A stretch of DNA of 64,000 nt from Chloroflexota bacterium (GCA_014874485.1 JADBJK010000031.1:22532-86531), one strand, 5' to 3'; shown: positions 33,615-43,442, numbered from the stretch's first letter. The notes: generated from the letters alone by a model not told the origin. Numbers and translations are program-made.

Positions 33615-34754
33615 TCAGCGTTCCGCCACAATCCGCTCGGCCAGTTGACGTATCCCGCGCGCCGCCTTGTTGCGTGGGTTCGTCAGCATGATGGGGCTGC
33701 CCTGATTGGCGGCCAGGGCCACCTCCACGCCGCCCGATTCCAGCGGGAAAGGCTCCCTCCCGCCAAGCACGCGCTTCACATCCTGCTCGCGAATGCCGGT
33801 ATCCACGCCCGTGCCGTTGAGGACGGGCATCACCTTGTCCGCAGGGTAGCCCAGCGTGCGCGCCAGCGTGAGGAACAGACTGGCGTTGCGCAACGCGCCG
33901 ATGTCTGCGGTCAGGACCAGCAGCACGAGTTCGGCCTTGTCCAGAACCATCAGCGTGCGGTCGTCGTACACCCGCTGGGTATCCACCACGATGTAGTCAA
34001 AACTGTGCGAGGCCAGGTCCAGGACCCGCCCAATCAGCCGCGCCGAGACTTCTTCCGCGCGCTCGGGGCGCGGCGGCGACAGCAGAACGCGGATGCCCGA
34101 TGGGTGCTCCACCATCGCCTGGGCGAGCATCGCCGTGTCCAGTTCCTCCACATATTGCACGAGGTCGTTGATGGTGTGAACCGGCGGCACGTTCAGGTGC
34201 AAGCCCACATCGCCGAAGGACAGGTCGGCGTCAATCAGGGCAACGGCCTCGCCCGTGATCTGCCGCAGCGCCAGGGCCAGATTCACGGCCAGCGTGGTGG
34301 TCCCCACCCCGCCTTTGCAGCCGAACACCGCTACGATGGTCGCCAGCTTCTCCTGAGCGGCAGCGGGTGCCGGGGCAGCGCCGCGCCGCGCCAACAGGGA
34401 CTTGATCCGCACCTCCAACTCCACCGGCTCAAAAGGCTTCACCATGTAGTCGTCGGCGCCTGCCTCAAAGCCGGCGACCTTGTCCGCCACGTCTCCACGC
34501 GACGTGAGCACCAGCACGGGGATCGCGCTCGTGCGAGGGTCCTTGCGAATCCTGCGCACGAGTTCGTATCCGTCCATGTCGGGCATGACCACGTCGGTGA
34601 TGACCAGGTCCACGGGCTGCGCCCCCAGGATGGCCAGCGCCTCAGGCCCGCTGCTGGCTTCCACCACTTGCAGCCCGAACCGCACGAGCGCCGCTCTCAC
34701 GAACGCTCGCGCTGCGGCACTGTCGTCCACCACCAGGATTTTGGGCGCACTCAT
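33615..34754 (-). CDS. Response-regulator/ParA-MinD-like protein (CpaE/TadZ type)
   Basis: The protein is 379 aa. An N-terminal receiver domain has Asp54 (VITDVVMPD) and Lys106 (YMVKPF). A linker is followed by a MinD-type ATPase with deviant Walker A CKGGVGTTT and Walker B VVDTQRVYDD. CpaE/TadZ proteins position Flp pilus machinery at the pole, and similar proteins place other complexes. No tad genes or cognate kinase are nearby. Start ATG 34754. Confidence 0.82.
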   Translation of the reverse strand: MSAPKILVVDDSAAARAFVRAALVRFGLQVVEASSGPEALAILGAQPVDLVITDVVMPDMDGYELVRRIRKDPRTSAIPVLVLTSRGDVADKVAGFEAGADDYMVKPFEPVELEVRIKSLLARRGAAPAPAAAQEKLATIVAVFGCKGGVGTTTLAVNLALALRQITGEAVALIDADLSFGDVGLHLNVPPVHTINDLVQYVEELDTAMLAQAMVEHPSGIRVLLSPPRPERAEEVSARLIGRVLDLASHSFDYIVVDTQRVYDDRTLMVLDKAELVLLVLTADIGALRNASLFLTLARTLGYPADKVMPVLNGTGVDTGIREQDVKRVLGGREPFPLESGGVEVALAANQGSPIMLTNPRNKAARGIRQLAERIVAER

Positions 34755-34801
34755 CGGTCTTGCGCTCTGCCTCCGCAGTCAGACTGGTACTCTATAAAAG
34801 T

Positions 34802-34888
34802 GATTCTAGATGGTGTGTCATTGCGAGGGCGCGCAGCGCCCGAGGCAATCCCCGCGAGCCGAGATTGCTTCGCTCGCTCGCAATGACA
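34802..34888. repeat. Complete TCATTGCGAG repeat
   Basis: Terminal inverted arms TGTCATTGCGAG...CTCGCAATGACA surround an inner palindrome and GATTGCTTCG. The flank GATTCTAGATGGTG also precedes the copy at 63250, so the repeat is longer than its arms. Confidence 0.85.
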
Positions 34889-34895
34889 ACCGACA

Positions 34896-36353
34896 CTAGG
34901 GCTGCCAGCGCAGTTTGGGTTCCCGCGCCGCCCGCACGTCGTCCAGCCGACGCAGCGGCGCGGTGAACGGCGCGTTGTGCAGCGTATCCGGCTCAGTGCG
35001 CGCCTCCTCCGCAATCCGTAGCATCGCATCGGCGAAGGCGTCCAGCGTCTCCAGCGACTCCGTCTCCGTCGGCTCAATCATCAGGGCTTCGGGCACGATC
35101 AACGGGAAGTAGATGGTAGGCGGATGGAAGCCGAAATCCATCAGCCGCTTGGCGATGTCAATGGTGCGCACGCCCTCCGCGCCGGGGAGTCTGCCCGACA
35201 GGACGAACTCGTGCATGCACACGCGCCTGTACGGCAGCGGATACGTATCCTGGAGCCGCACGCGCAGGTAGTTGGCGTTCAGCACCGCATGCTCGGCCAC
35301 GCGGCGCAGCCCCTCCGCGCCGAGATGGCGGATGTAGGCATAGGCACGCACCAGCACCCCGAAATTGCCGTAGAAAGACTTCAACCGTCCGATACTCTTG
35401 GGCGGCATGTACAGGCCGTATTCGGGCTCGTCATCGGGCGAATCGCTGGACGCAGGCCACATGCCCGCGATGGGGCCGGGAAGGAAGTCGGCCAGGGCAT
35501 CCGTTACCCCGACCGGTCCTGCGCCCGGGCCGCCTCCGCCGTGTGGCGTAGAGAACGTCTTGTGCAGGTTGAAATGCATCACGTCAAAGCCGAGTTCCGC
35601 AGGCTTGGCCACGCCCACGATGGCGTTGAGGTTCGCGCCGTCGCCGTACAGAAGCCCGCCGCACGAGTGCACGATGTCGGCAATCTCCAGGATGTGCTCG
35701 TCAAACAGGCCCAGCGTGTTGGGATTGGTGAGCATCATCCCCGCCACGTGCTCGTCGCAGTGAGCCCTGAGGTCGTCCAGGTCCACGTTGCCGCGCGCGT
35801 CCGAGCGAATCTCCACCACCTCGTAGCCGCACATGGCCGTGGATGCGGGGTTGGTGCCGTGCGCCGAATCGGGCACCAGCACCTTCGTGCGGCCGGTATC
35901 GCCTCGGTCCAGATGATAGGCGCGGATCATCAGCATTCCGGCGAATTCGCCGTGCGCTCCTGCCGCGGGCTGCAACGACACCGCCGCAAACCCGCTGATC
36001 GCCTTCAGGCACTCCTGGAGTTCAAACATGAGTTGCAGGCAGCCCTGAACCGTGAACTGGGACTGATAGGGATGGACTGCCGTGAAGCCCGGCAGGCGAG
36101 CCGCCACTTCGTTCATCTTGGGGTTGTACTTCATCGTGCACGAACCCAGCGGGTAGAACCCCGTGTCCACCGCGTGATTCATGTGCGACAGGCGCACGTA
36201 GTGGCGCACCAGGTCCAACTCGCTCACCTCGGGCAATGGCAACTCGTCGCGCACGAGATTCTTCGGCAATGCCGCCTGCGGGACGTCGCACTCCGGCAAG
36301 GATGCGGCACAGCGGCCCGGTCTGCTGATTTCAAAGATAAGCGGCTCGGTCAT
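34896..36353 (-). CDS. gcvPB: Glycine dehydrogenase (decarboxylating) subunit 2
   Basis: The protein is 485 aa, the usual length. The PLP-binding Lys265 is in [18 protein letters not shown]. Together with GcvPA it decarboxylates glycine and loads the aminomethyl group on lipoyl-GcvH. Start ATG 36353 overlaps the gcvPA stop by 4 bases, so subunits are made in equal amounts. Gene order on the minus strand is gcvH, gcvPA, gcvPB. Confidence 0.95.
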   Translation of the reverse strand: MTEPLIFEISRPGRCAASLPECDVPQAALPKNLVRDELPLPEVSELDLVRHYVRLSHMNHAVDTGFYPLGSCTMKYNPKMNEVAARLPGFTAVHPYQSQFTVQGCLQLMFELQECLKAISGFAAVSLQPAAGAHGEFAGMLMIRAYHLDRGDTGRTKVLVPDSAHGTNPASTAMCGYEVVEIRSDARGNVDLDDLRAHCDEHVAGMMLTNPNTLGLFDEHILEIADIVHSCGGLLYGDGANLNAIVGVAKPAELGFDVMHFNLHKTFSTPHGGGGPGAGPVGVTDALADFLPGPIAGMWPASSDSPDDEPEYGLYMPPKSIGRLKSFYGNFGVLVRAYAYIRHLGAEGLRRVAEHAVLNANYLRVRLQDTYPLPYRRVCMHEFVLSGRLPGAEGVRTIDIAKRLMDFGFHPPTIYFPLIVPEALMIEPTETESLETLDAFADAMLRIAEEARTEPDTLHNAPFTAPLRRLDDVRAAREPKLRWQP

Positions 36354-37690
36354 TGCGCAACCTCCCGGAGCGACTCGGCGAGATAGTCAATCTCCTCCCG
36401 CGAGTTGCGCTCCGTAACGCACAGGAGCATGTGCTTGTCCAAGTCAGGGTAGTCTCCGGCGAGGTCGTACCCCCCGATGATCCCGTATTCCAGCAGCGCA
36501 TCGTTGAGGTCGGCCACCGGCATCGGACACTGGACGACAAACTCCTTGAAGAAAGGCTTCTTCGTTGCGACCTTGAACCCGCGAATCTTGGAGATCACCT
36601 GGGCCGCGTAGTGGGCCTTGTGGTAGCACAACTCCGCCATTCGCCGCAGGCCGCATTTGCCCAGGGCCGACAGGAAGACCGCCGCCGCCAGCGCGTTCAG
36701 CGCCTCGTTGCTGCAAATGTTGGACGTCGCCCGCTCGCGCCGGATGTGCTGCTCGCGAGCGGAAAGCGTGAGGACGAAGCCCCGCTTCCCTTCGGCGTCC
36801 ACCGTCTCGCCCACCAGCCGCCCGGCCATCTTGTGCACAAACCGCTCGCGGGTGGCGAAGAACCCCAGGTACGGCCCGCCGAAATTGATGGGATTGCCAA
36901 GCGGCTGCCCCTCGCCCACGACGATGTCCGCGCCGTAGTCCCCCGGAGCCTTGAACAAGCCCAGCGCGATCGGGTCCGCGACAACGACCCACAGCGCGCC
37001 TTTCGCGTGCACGCGGTCGGCGATGCCGTCCAGGTCTTCCACCTCGCCCAGGAAGTTGGGCGTCTGGGTAACGAGGCAGGCCGTCTCCTCATCCACCATG
37101 TCCAGCAGCGCAGCCGTGTCCTGCCTGTGCTCATCGCCCACGATCTGTATCCCCAGCCCCTGCACGTAGGTGCGGGCCGTGGCGCGGTACTCCGGGTGCA
37201 CATAGGGAGACATGACCACCTTGGTGCGCTTCTTCCGCTGCACGTTGTAGGCCATGACGACGGCCTCGGCCACGGCGGTCGCCCCGTCGTAGTGCGAAGC
37301 GTTCGCCACCTCCATGCCGGTGAGGGCGCAGATGAGGCTCTGATACTCAAAGATGGCCTGCAACGTGCCCTGGCTGATTTCCGGCTGGTACGGCGTGTAG
37401 GCAGTGTAGAACTCGGAGCGGCTCACGATGTGATCCACAACGCTCGGGATGAAATGCCGGTACGCGCCCGCTCCCAGGAAACAAATGAAGGAATTGAGGT
37501 CGGCGTTCAACTGCGCAAGCGCGCCCAGGTAATCCAACACCTCGGCTTCCGACAGCGGCTCGGGCAGGCGGAACTCGGCGTATCGCGCCTTGGCCGGTAT
37601 ATCGCTGAACAGGTCCTCAATCCTCTCTACCCCGATGGCCTTGAGCATGGCGGCGCGGTCGGCGTCGCTGTGGGGTATGTATGGCATCAA
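36350..37690 (-). CDS. gcvPA: Glycine dehydrogenase (decarboxylating) subunit 1
   Basis: The protein is 446 aa. It begins with the conserved [17 protein letters not shown] and contains [25 protein letters not shown] in part and [14 protein letters not shown], diagnostic for the alpha subunit of the split P-protein. It overlaps gcvH and gcvPB by ATGA junctions. It forms the heterotetrameric glycine decarboxylase with GcvPB. Confidence 0.95.
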   Translation of the reverse strand: MMPYIPHSDADRAAMLKAIGVERIEDLFSDIPAKARYAEFRLPEPLSEAEVLDYLGALAQLNADLNSFICFLGAGAYRHFIPSVVDHIVSRSEFYTAYTPYQPEISQGTLQAIFEYQSLICALTGMEVANASHYDGATAVAEAVVMAYNVQRKKRTKVVMSPYVHPEYRATARTYVQGLGIQIVGDEHRQDTAALLDMVDEETACLVTQTPNFLGEVEDLDGIADRVHAKGALWVVVADPIALGLFKAPGDYGADIVVGEGQPLGNPINFGGPYLGFFATRERFVHKMAGRLVGETVDAEGKRGFVLTLSAREQHIRRERATSNICSNEALNALAAAVFLSALGKCGLRRMAELCYHKAHYAAQVISKIRGFKVATKKPFFKEFVVQCPMPVADLNDALLEYGIIGGYDLAGDYPDLDKHMLLCVTERNSREEIDYLAESLREVAQ

Positions 37691-38088
37691 TGCCCTCCTT
37701 TTTGTGCCTCCTCGGCGAGGAACTTGGCATAGGCGTCAGCGCTCAGCAGGTCTTTGGCCTCGTCCGGGTCGCTTACCTTGATGCGGACCAACCAACCCTT
37801 GCCGTAGGGGTCTTCGTTCACCAGTTGCGGCGAGTTCTCCAACTCCTTGTTGACCGCGATGATCTCGCCGCTCAACGGCAGATACAGGTCGGACGCGGCC
37901 TTCACCGACTCCACTGCGCCGAACACGTCGCCTTTGGCAAACGTGTCGCCGACCTCCGGCAGTTCCACATAGACCACGTCGTTGAGTTCTTCCTGGGCGA
38001 AGTCCGAGATGCCGACAACGGCCTCGTCGCCTTCAAGACGCACCCACTCGTGGCTTTCCTGGTACAGCAGTCCCTGCTCCACCTTCAT
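37687..38088 (-). CDS. gcvH: Glycine cleavage system H protein
   Basis: The protein is 133 aa. The lipoylation site is Lys63 in ESVKAASDLYLP. It carries the aminomethyl group between P-, T- and L-proteins. ATG 38088 follows CACGGAGGTG. It is first in the minus-strand operon; GcvT is supplied by the fusion protein at 29922 and no L-protein gene is in the window. Confidence 0.96.
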   Translation of the reverse strand: MKVEQGLLYQESHEWVRLEGDEAVVGISDFAQEELNDVVYVELPEVGDTFAKGDVFGAVESVKAASDLYLPLSGEIIAVNKELENSPQLVNEDPYGKGWLVRIKVSDPDEAKDLLSADAYAKFLAEEAQKGGH

Positions 38089-38139
38089 GTTGGCACCTCC
38101 GTGAAATGTGTTCTGTCAGGCTGTGCAGACCCAACGGCA

Positions 38140-39171
38140 CTAGAAGAAGACCTGCGCCAATCGGTACAAATCCAGGTCAACCTGCCGGACGCCCGCCTTC
38201 AGCACGCTCAAGGGAACCGGCTCAATCTTGTTGCCGTGCAGGGCGGTCATTTGCCCGAATCGGCCCTCGCGGATGAGGTCCACGGCGCGGACGCCCATGC
38301 GCGTCGCCAGCACCCGGTCAAAGACGGTGGGCGAACCGCCGCGCTGCAGATGGCCTACGACCACGAAGCGCGCTTCAAAGTGCGCGCACTTCTCTATGCC
38401 CTGCGCGACTGCCTCGCCGATGCCTCGCAGGTCCATGCGCGGGCGGCCAAAGGAATCGGGCGGGCCTGGCTCCAGCGTGCTGGGCAAGTCGGGCAAGCGC
38501 GCGCCCTCCGCCACCACGATGATGCTGTGGTGCTTGCCCGCCTGGGCGCGGCGCTGTAGGTGCTCGCAGATTTCGCTGATGGTGGTGGGCACTTCCGGGA
38601 TAACGATGAAATCTGCCCCGCCTGCCAGACCGCTCACCGTCGCCAGCCACCCCGCTTCGCGCCCCATCACCTCCACCACGATGGCCCGGCTGTGGGCGCT
38701 GGCGGTCGTGTGCAACTTGTCCAGCGCCTCGGCGATGGTCGCCACGGCCGAGTCAAACCCCAGGCACTGGTCGGTTCCGGGGACGTTGTTGTCAATGGTC
38801 TTGGGGATGCCAACGAGCGGGGCGTCGTGTTCTTCGTACAGCCGCTGCGCGATGCCGAGGGTATCCAGACCGCCGATGACCACCACGGCGTCCAAACTGC
38901 GCGCCTTGATGGTGTTCAGAACTTTCTGCACGCCATCGGGGATGGCGAACACGTTGGTCCGCGTCGCGCCGAGGATTGTCCCGCCGGTGTGCATGATGCC
39001 CGAAACCGAGTAGCGGGTGAACTCGGTTACCTGGTCTTCAATCAGGCCCAGCCAGCCATTCTGGATGCCGCAGACCTGATACCCGTACTGGAATGCCCGC
39101 CTGGCCACAGCGCGAATCGCCGCGTTGAGGCCAGGTGCATCCCCTCCTCCTGTAAGCACTCCGATACGCAC
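38140..39171 (-). CDS. pfp: 6-phosphofructokinase, probably pyrophosphate-dependent
   Basis: The protein is 343 aa. The start is GTG 39171 with GGGAGGTGAG upstream. Substrate motif PKTIDNN with catalytic Asp127, and GGDAPGLN at the phosphate-donor site. Two donor-specificity positions read Asp103 (GGLDTL) and Lys124 (PKTID), where ATP enzymes have Gly and Gly; the Asp/Lys pair marks PPi-dependent enzymes. A reversible PPi reaction would save ATP in an anaerobe. The donor call is from residues only. An extended -10 (TGTGCTATACT) lies upstream. Confidence 0.85.
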   Translation of the reverse strand: MRIGVLTGGGDAPGLNAAIRAVARRAFQYGYQVCGIQNGWLGLIEDQVTEFTRYSVSGIMHTGGTILGATRTNVFAIPDGVQKVLNTIKARSLDAVVVIGGLDTLGIAQRLYEEHDAPLVGIPKTIDNNVPGTDQCLGFDSAVATIAEALDKLHTTASAHSRAIVVEVMGREAGWLATVSGLAGGADFIVIPEVPTTISEICEHLQRRAQAGKHHSIIVVAEGARLPDLPSTLEPGPPDSFGRPRMDLRGIGEAVAQGIEKCAHFEARFVVVGHLQRGGSPTVFDRVLATRMGVRAVDLIREGRFGQMTALHGNKIEPVPLSVLKAGVRQVDLDLYRLAQVFF

Positions 39172-39281
39172 CTCTCACCTCCCACGAGTATTCGCAGCCC
39201 TCTGGGGCAGTATAGCACAAGACGGGGCAGCCGAAAAGGCCGCGCGCGCTGCACAGCTCGGTTCCCGAGTGCATTGGCAAC

Positions 39282-39702
39282 TGTCATTGCGAGCGAAGCG
39301 AAGCAATCTCACGCGCCATCTGTCATGCTGAGCGAAGCGAGGCATCAGCGAAGCGAAGCATCAGCGAAGCGAAGCATCTCGGTTGACGAGATTCTTCGCG
39401 GCTTCGCCGCTCAGAATGACAGGCTGCAGTGATTGCTTCGGGCGCTTCGCGCCCTCGCAATGACAACGGCTACCCGTCATTGCGAAGCGAAGCATCTCGG
39501 TTGACGAGATTCTTCGCGGCTTCGCCGCTCAGAATGACAGGCTGCAGTGATTGCTTCGGGCGCTTCGCGCCCTCGCAATGACAACGGCTACCCGTCATTG
39601 CGAAGCGAAGCATCTCGTTGACGAGATTCTTCGGCCCTCTGCGCCTCAGTAGGGACAATTCATGAATTGTCCCTACGGGCGCTGCGCGCCCTCGCAATGA
39701 CA
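39282..39702. repeat. TCATTGCGAG repeat array with 118-bp tandem period
   Basis: Fills the gap between phosphofructokinase and the DUF362 gene. CATCTCG(G)TTGACGAGATTCTTCG recurs at about 39375, 39493 and 39611. The third unit is interrupted by a 28-bp palindrome. A short local amplification of GCATCAGCGAAGCGAA is seen at 39340-39370. No gene is seen. Confidence 0.85.
39649..39676. repeat. Perfect 28-bp palindrome nested in the repeat array
   Basis: GTAGGGACAATTCA followed immediately by its complement. It replaces part of the third 118-bp unit, so it appears to be inserted. Confidence 0.8.
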
Positions 39703-39716
39703 GAACACAGCACGCG

Positions 39717-40973
39717 TTACTCACTCCCCAGGGCCATCAGCCGCCCGATCAGCGAGCGCCGAAGTTCCACCGCGTTCTCCGGGCAGACCTCGTGGCAGCA
39801 GTAGCAACGAATACACTTGTTCCAGTCCATATGCGCACGCCCGTTCACCAGGCTAATGGCCTGCACGGGACAACTCCGCACGCACACCCCGCAGCCGATG
39901 CACCGCTCCGTCGCCTGGGGATTCGCCACCACCTGGCGGGTAACCCAACTGCGGATGGACTTGGGGGCTGTACCCACGTCCAGCGCGGCGTAGTCCTCGG
40001 TGTCGCAGGCGGGTTTCCCATCCACCGTCCGCGCGGCGAGAATCCTCCGCCCCAGCCGCCGTATGGCCCGCGGGAAGATGCCCGTGTCCATCGTGGTCGC
40101 CGTGCCGTACCGGAAGCCCTCCAGCCGGACATCCTCCAGGCGGAGCCCGACGATCGGCACGTCCTCCACACGGCACGAAGAGAGCCCCCGCGACGCCGCC
40201 ACCTTGAGCGGTGGGACGCTCATGGGGTCCATCCCGACAAGCGTGGCGAAGACCACGTCCATGGCGAAGGGGTCGGCGGACGCCAGCAGCAGATTGGCCG
40301 GATAGGGGTCGCCGCCCGACGGCCCGTTGCCGTGCATGCCCACGATGCCGTCCATGACCGTCAGCACAGGCTTCACGTAGGTGATGATGTCCACCAGCGC
40401 CTCGGAGAACCGCATGGCATCCTGCAACTTGGCGTGATAGCCGAACTTGGTAACGCCGGGCACCACGCCGAAGAGGATTTTCGTCGCGCCGGTTATGCGG
40501 GTCAGGTTGTGCGTCTTGAACTTCGGCAGCGCGATGACCGCGTCGGCGTCGGCCACGGCTTTCAGGATGTCCAGCCGCTTGATGAGGCGACCTTCGGGGT
40601 GCGACACCTGTAGTGTGGACACATCGTAGTTCAGTTCCATCCCGACTTCCTCGGCGACCTTGTCGTAGCCGCCGCGGGTGTAGGCCAGCCGCAGGGCCGC
40701 CTTGTTGAACGGCCCCGCCGGGCTTTCGGCCAGGATGGGAGTGGCGCCCGCCTCGCGCACCAGGATCGCCACCGCGCGCACCACGGCCGGGTGGGTGATG
40801 ATGGCCGAATCGGGGGTGGCAGCGCGCAGGATGTTGGGCTTCAGCACGACCCGCCACCCAGGCTTCACAAAGGCGCTCATGCCCCCCAACAGCCCAACGG
40901 CCGAGCGCACGGCGTGCTCAACCTCCTCCGTGTTGTAGGTGGTGCAGCGAAGCATGGCAACAGGACCGGACAT
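39717..40973 (-). CDS. DUF362 domain protein with C-terminal 4Fe-4S ferredoxin
   Basis: The protein is 418 aa. The DUF362 part runs from about 30 to 330 (KPGWRVVLKPNIL, ALPKFKTHNLTRITGATKILFG). The C-terminal dicluster ferredoxin has CIGCGVCVRSCP and CIRCYCCHEVCP. DUF362 proteins occur in redox and cofactor-processing contexts and their reaction is not settled. ATG 40973 follows GCGGAGG and a promoter at 41022-41050; the 570-aa track ORF runs into the neighbouring gene. Cytoplasmic, monocistronic. Confidence 0.85.
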   Translation of the reverse strand: MSGPVAMLRCTTYNTEEVEHAVRSAVGLLGGMSAFVKPGWRVVLKPNILRAATPDSAIITHPAVVRAVAILVREAGATPILAESPAGPFNKAALRLAYTRGGYDKVAEEVGMELNYDVSTLQVSHPEGRLIKRLDILKAVADADAVIALPKFKTHNLTRITGATKILFGVVPGVTKFGYHAKLQDAMRFSEALVDIITYVKPVLTVMDGIVGMHGNGPSGGDPYPANLLLASADPFAMDVVFATLVGMDPMSVPPLKVAASRGLSSCRVEDVPIVGLRLEDVRLEGFRYGTATTMDTGIFPRAIRRLGRRILAARTVDGKPACDTEDYAALDVGTAPKSIRSWVTRQVVANPQATERCIGCGVCVRSCPVQAISLVNGRAHMDWNKCIRCYCCHEVCPENAVELRRSLIGRLMALGSE

Positions 40974-41021
40974 GTTCAAGAGCCTCCGCGCAAGATGGAG
41001 AATCGCACTACAGCGGGTTGG

Positions 41022-41050
41022 AGTATAACACGCCTCCGCCTTCACACCAA
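41022..41050 (-). promoter_or_regulatory. Promoter of the DUF362 gene
   Basis: On the minus strand, TTGGTG, 17 bp, TATACT. It fixes the start of the DUF362 gene downstream of 41022. Confidence 0.6.
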
Positions 41051-41056
41051 AAGCGG

Positions 41057-41929
41057 CTACTTGGGCTCCACATTGCCCAGGATGCGCTCCTCCAGCCGCG
41101 GCGCGCCGAAGCGGATGGCCACCACGCCCTCCAGCGAGCGCAGCGGCGTCTCCGCCGTGATGGTGGACGAGCCGCGCGCCACATAGGTTATGCGGCCAAT
41201 CCCGCGGCACAGCCCCTCCGCGTCCACAAAGGCGCAGATGCGTTGCGCCGTCGGGAGCAGCCAGTTGATGGCCGCAATGGACTGGAGCGGGAAGGTCAGG
41301 GGCACAGCCTGTCGGAAGTAGGCTTCCCATCGCTCGCGCCGCCAGGCCACGCGCTCCGCTCGGCTCCGCATGCGGGCGTGGGGCGAGGCGCGCAGCGTCG
41401 TGATCCGAACCAGCGGGTGATTGCGCCACGAGGTCAGGATGGGGTTCAATTCCGCGCCCCGCGCCAGGGTGATCACATGGCAGGGCATCAGCAGGTCAAT
41501 CTTCGCCGACTTCAGCGCCAGGCCCCCCTGCCCCGGATCCACAAGTCCCGTGGAGTCCACGATGACCGTCTCCGCCCCCAGCGAAAGCGCCTTCTTGTAC
41601 AGCGTGTGCACGCCTACGAGGATGCGAAGCATGTGCCCGCGCGGGGAAATCGCGCCGACGAAGAAGCAGTAGTCCGTGTACGTGGAGCCTGTGAACACCC
41701 GCAGGGTCATCGTGGCGGGCAGGCCCAGCACACCCTGCCCCACGTCGCAGTCCATCAGGGCAATGGTTCGCAACCGCCCCGACCACTGCTGCACCAGGTA
41801 CGAGGCCAACGACGTCTTGCCGCTGTCCGTTCCGCCGATGAGGAGCACCGCGCCCCGCATATCCTGGGCCGCCAGCGACTCCCATTCGGGCGGCACGATG
41901 AGATTGGAAACCGCGTTCGCCTGCGCCAT
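41057..41929 (-). CDS. Clp1/Grc3-like P-loop polynucleotide kinase-family protein
   Basis: The protein is 290 aa. Walker A is GGTDSGKTS near residue 35, followed by MDCDVGQGVLGLPATM, which parallels the LDxDxGQ signature of the CLP1_P domain. VIVDSTGLVDPGQGG is a Walker B-like stretch. Eukaryotic and archaeal relatives are RNA 5'-OH kinases; bacterial members are little studied. ATG 41929 follows a promoter (41963-41991) and AGGTGGGG; the track start at 42028 lies upstream of that promoter. No RNA ligase or nuclease gene is adjacent. Confidence 0.7.
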   Translation of the reverse strand: MAQANAVSNLIVPPEWESLAAQDMRGAVLLIGGTDSGKTSLASYLVQQWSGRLRTIALMDCDVGQGVLGLPATMTLRVFTGSTYTDYCFFVGAISPRGHMLRILVGVHTLYKKALSLGAETVIVDSTGLVDPGQGGLALKSAKIDLLMPCHVITLARGAELNPILTSWRNHPLVRITTLRASPHARMRSRAERVAWRRERWEAYFRQAVPLTFPLQSIAAINWLLPTAQRICAFVDAEGLCRGIGRITYVARGSSTITAETPLRSLEGVVAIRFGAPRLEERILGNVEPK

Positions 41930-41962
41930 GATCCCCACCTCCAGCCACCCTCGCGCAGATGC

Positions 41963-41991
41963 ATTATAGCCACCCCGCCGCGCCCTGACAA
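41963..41991 (-). promoter_or_regulatory. Promoter of the Clp1-like gene
   Basis: On the minus strand, TTGTCA, 17 bp, TATAAT; start near 41956. It is back to back with the Rrf2 promoter. Confidence 0.75.
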
Positions 41992-42018
41992 GAGAAACAC
42001 CGCGTCGCCGAAAGGCAA

Positions 42019-42050
42019 TAGTTGACAAAATCGGTCAACTACTCCAAAAT
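42019..42050 (+). promoter_or_regulatory. Promoter and operator dyad of the Rrf2-cysK operon
   Basis: TTGACA (42022-42027), 17 bp, CAAAAT. An 8-bp inverted repeat TAGTTGAC-7-GTCAACTA (42019-42041) covers the -35 and the spacer. It resembles IscR/Rrf2-type operators (AGTTGAC half-sites) and suggests autorepression. Confidence 0.75.
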
Positions 42051-42067
42051 AGCAGCGGAGGAGCGCC

Positions 42068-42505
42068 ATGCGCATCACAAGCAAGGGTCGCTACGCCGTG
42101 AGGGTGCTGGTGGACATCGCGCTGAGCCACGGCGCGCCGGTGAACCGCCGCGTGCTGGCCGCGCGGCAGGGAATCCCGCCCGACTACCTCGCCCAAATCC
42201 TGCAGCCGCTGCGCGCCGCAGGGTTCGTCGCCGGGGTCAAGGGGCCGGGTGGGGGATACGCGCTGGCCCGCGACGCCAGGGAGATTCGCGTCGGCGACGT
42301 CCTTCGCGCAACCGAAGGGCCCATCGCCCTGTCCGACTGCACCGTTGAGGACGCGGCCGTCCAATGCCAGTTCCTGGAGACATGCAAGAGCCGCTTGTTC
42401 TGGGAAGGACTCGCGCGGGTCATTGCGGAGTACGCCGACGGCTGGACCATCGCCGACCTCTGCGAGACTCCGCCACACGCAACCGCACAGGAGCAGGGAG
42501 CATGA
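42068..42505 (+). CDS. Rrf2-family transcriptional regulator
   Basis: The protein is 145 aa. The winged helix is typical ([42 protein letters not shown]). Three cysteines (Cys91, Cys100, Cys106) in [18 protein letters not shown] are placed as in Fe-S-binding IscR/NsrR-type members. It overlaps cysK by ATGA, so it is likely to sense Fe-S or sulfur status and to control cysteine synthesis, like IscR or CymR. Start ATG 42068 follows CGGAGGAGCG. Confidence 0.9.
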   Translation: MRITSKGRYAVRVLVDIALSHGAPVNRRVLAARQGIPPDYLAQILQPLRAAGFVAGVKGPGGGYALARDAREIRVGDVLRATEGPIALSDCTVEDAAVQCQFLETCKSRLFWEGLARVIAEYADGWTIADLCETPPHATAQEQGA

Positions 42506-43428
42506 GAATCCACAACGACATCACGGAGACCATCGGCAACACCCCCCTCGTCCGGCTGAACCGAGTTACCGCCGGGCTTCATGCCACCGTCATCGCCAAG
42601 GTGGAGGCGTTCAACCCGCTGGGCAGCGTCAAGGACCGCATCGGTGCGGCGATGATCCGTGCCGCGGAGGAGGCCGGCCTGATTCGCGAGGACACCATCA
42701 TCCTGGAGCCCACCAGCGGGAACACGGGCATCGCCCTGGCCGCCGTCTGCGCCGCGCGGGGGTATCGCCTGGTGCTCACCATGCCCGAGACGATGAGCGT
42801 GGAGCGGCGCAAGTTGCTCCAGGCGCTTGGCGCGGAGTTGATCCTGACGCCCGGGGCCGAGGGCATGGCCGGCGCGGTTCGCAAAGCCGAGGAGATGGCC
42901 GCCGCAGACCCGCGCTACTTCATTCCACAGCAATTCCGCAACCCCGCCAATCCCGACATCCATCGGCGCACCACAGCCGAGGAAATCTGGCGCGACACCG
43001 ATGGCCAAGTGGACATCTTCGTCGCGGGGGTTGGGACCGGAGGCACCATCACCGGCGTGGCCGAGCGGCTCAAGCAGTACAAGCCCGGCCTCATCGCCGT
43101 GGCGGTGGAGCCGGCGGGTTCGCCCGTGCTGTCAGGGGGCCAGCGTGGGCCGCACAAGATTCAGGGAATCGGCGCCGGGTTCATCCCCGACGTGCTGCGG
43201 CTTGACCTGGTGGACGAGATTGTGCGGGTTACCGACGAGGACGCCACAGCCATGGCCCGCAGGCTCGCGAGGGAAGAAGGGCTTCTCGTGGGAATATCGT
43301 CGGGCGCGGCGGCCTTTGCGGCCCTGCAGGTGGCAGCCAGGCCCGAACACGCAGGGCGGCTCATCGTCGTCATCCTGCCCGATACCGGCGAGCGATACCT
43401 GAGCACCGAGTTGTTCGCCAGCGCCTAG
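42502..43428 (+). CDS. cysK: Cysteine synthase A (O-acetylserine sulfhydrylase)
   Basis: The protein is 308 aa. PLP Lys44 is in [10 protein letters not shown], the substrate loop is [12 protein letters not shown] and the phosphate-binding loop [10 protein letters not shown]. It makes cysteine from O-acetylserine and sulfide. ATG 42502 overlaps the Rrf2 stop; the 354-aa track start lies inside the regulator gene. The O-acetylserine supplier, CysE, is encoded 168 bp downstream. Confidence 0.94.
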   Translation: MRIHNDITETIGNTPLVRLNRVTAGLHATVIAKVEAFNPLGSVKDRIGAAMIRAAEEAGLIREDTIILEPTSGNTGIALAAVCAARGYRLVLTMPETMSVERRKLLQALGAELILTPGAEGMAGAVRKAEEMAAADPRYFIPQQFRNPANPDIHRRTTAEEIWRDTDGQVDIFVAGVGTGGTITGVAERLKQYKPGLIAVAVEPAGSPVLSGGQRGPHKIQGIGAGFIPDVLRLDLVDEIVRVTDEDATAMARRLAREEGLLVGISSGAAAFAALQVAARPEHAGRLIVVILPDTGERYLSTELFASA

Positions 43429-43442
43429 TGCTACAATCCATT

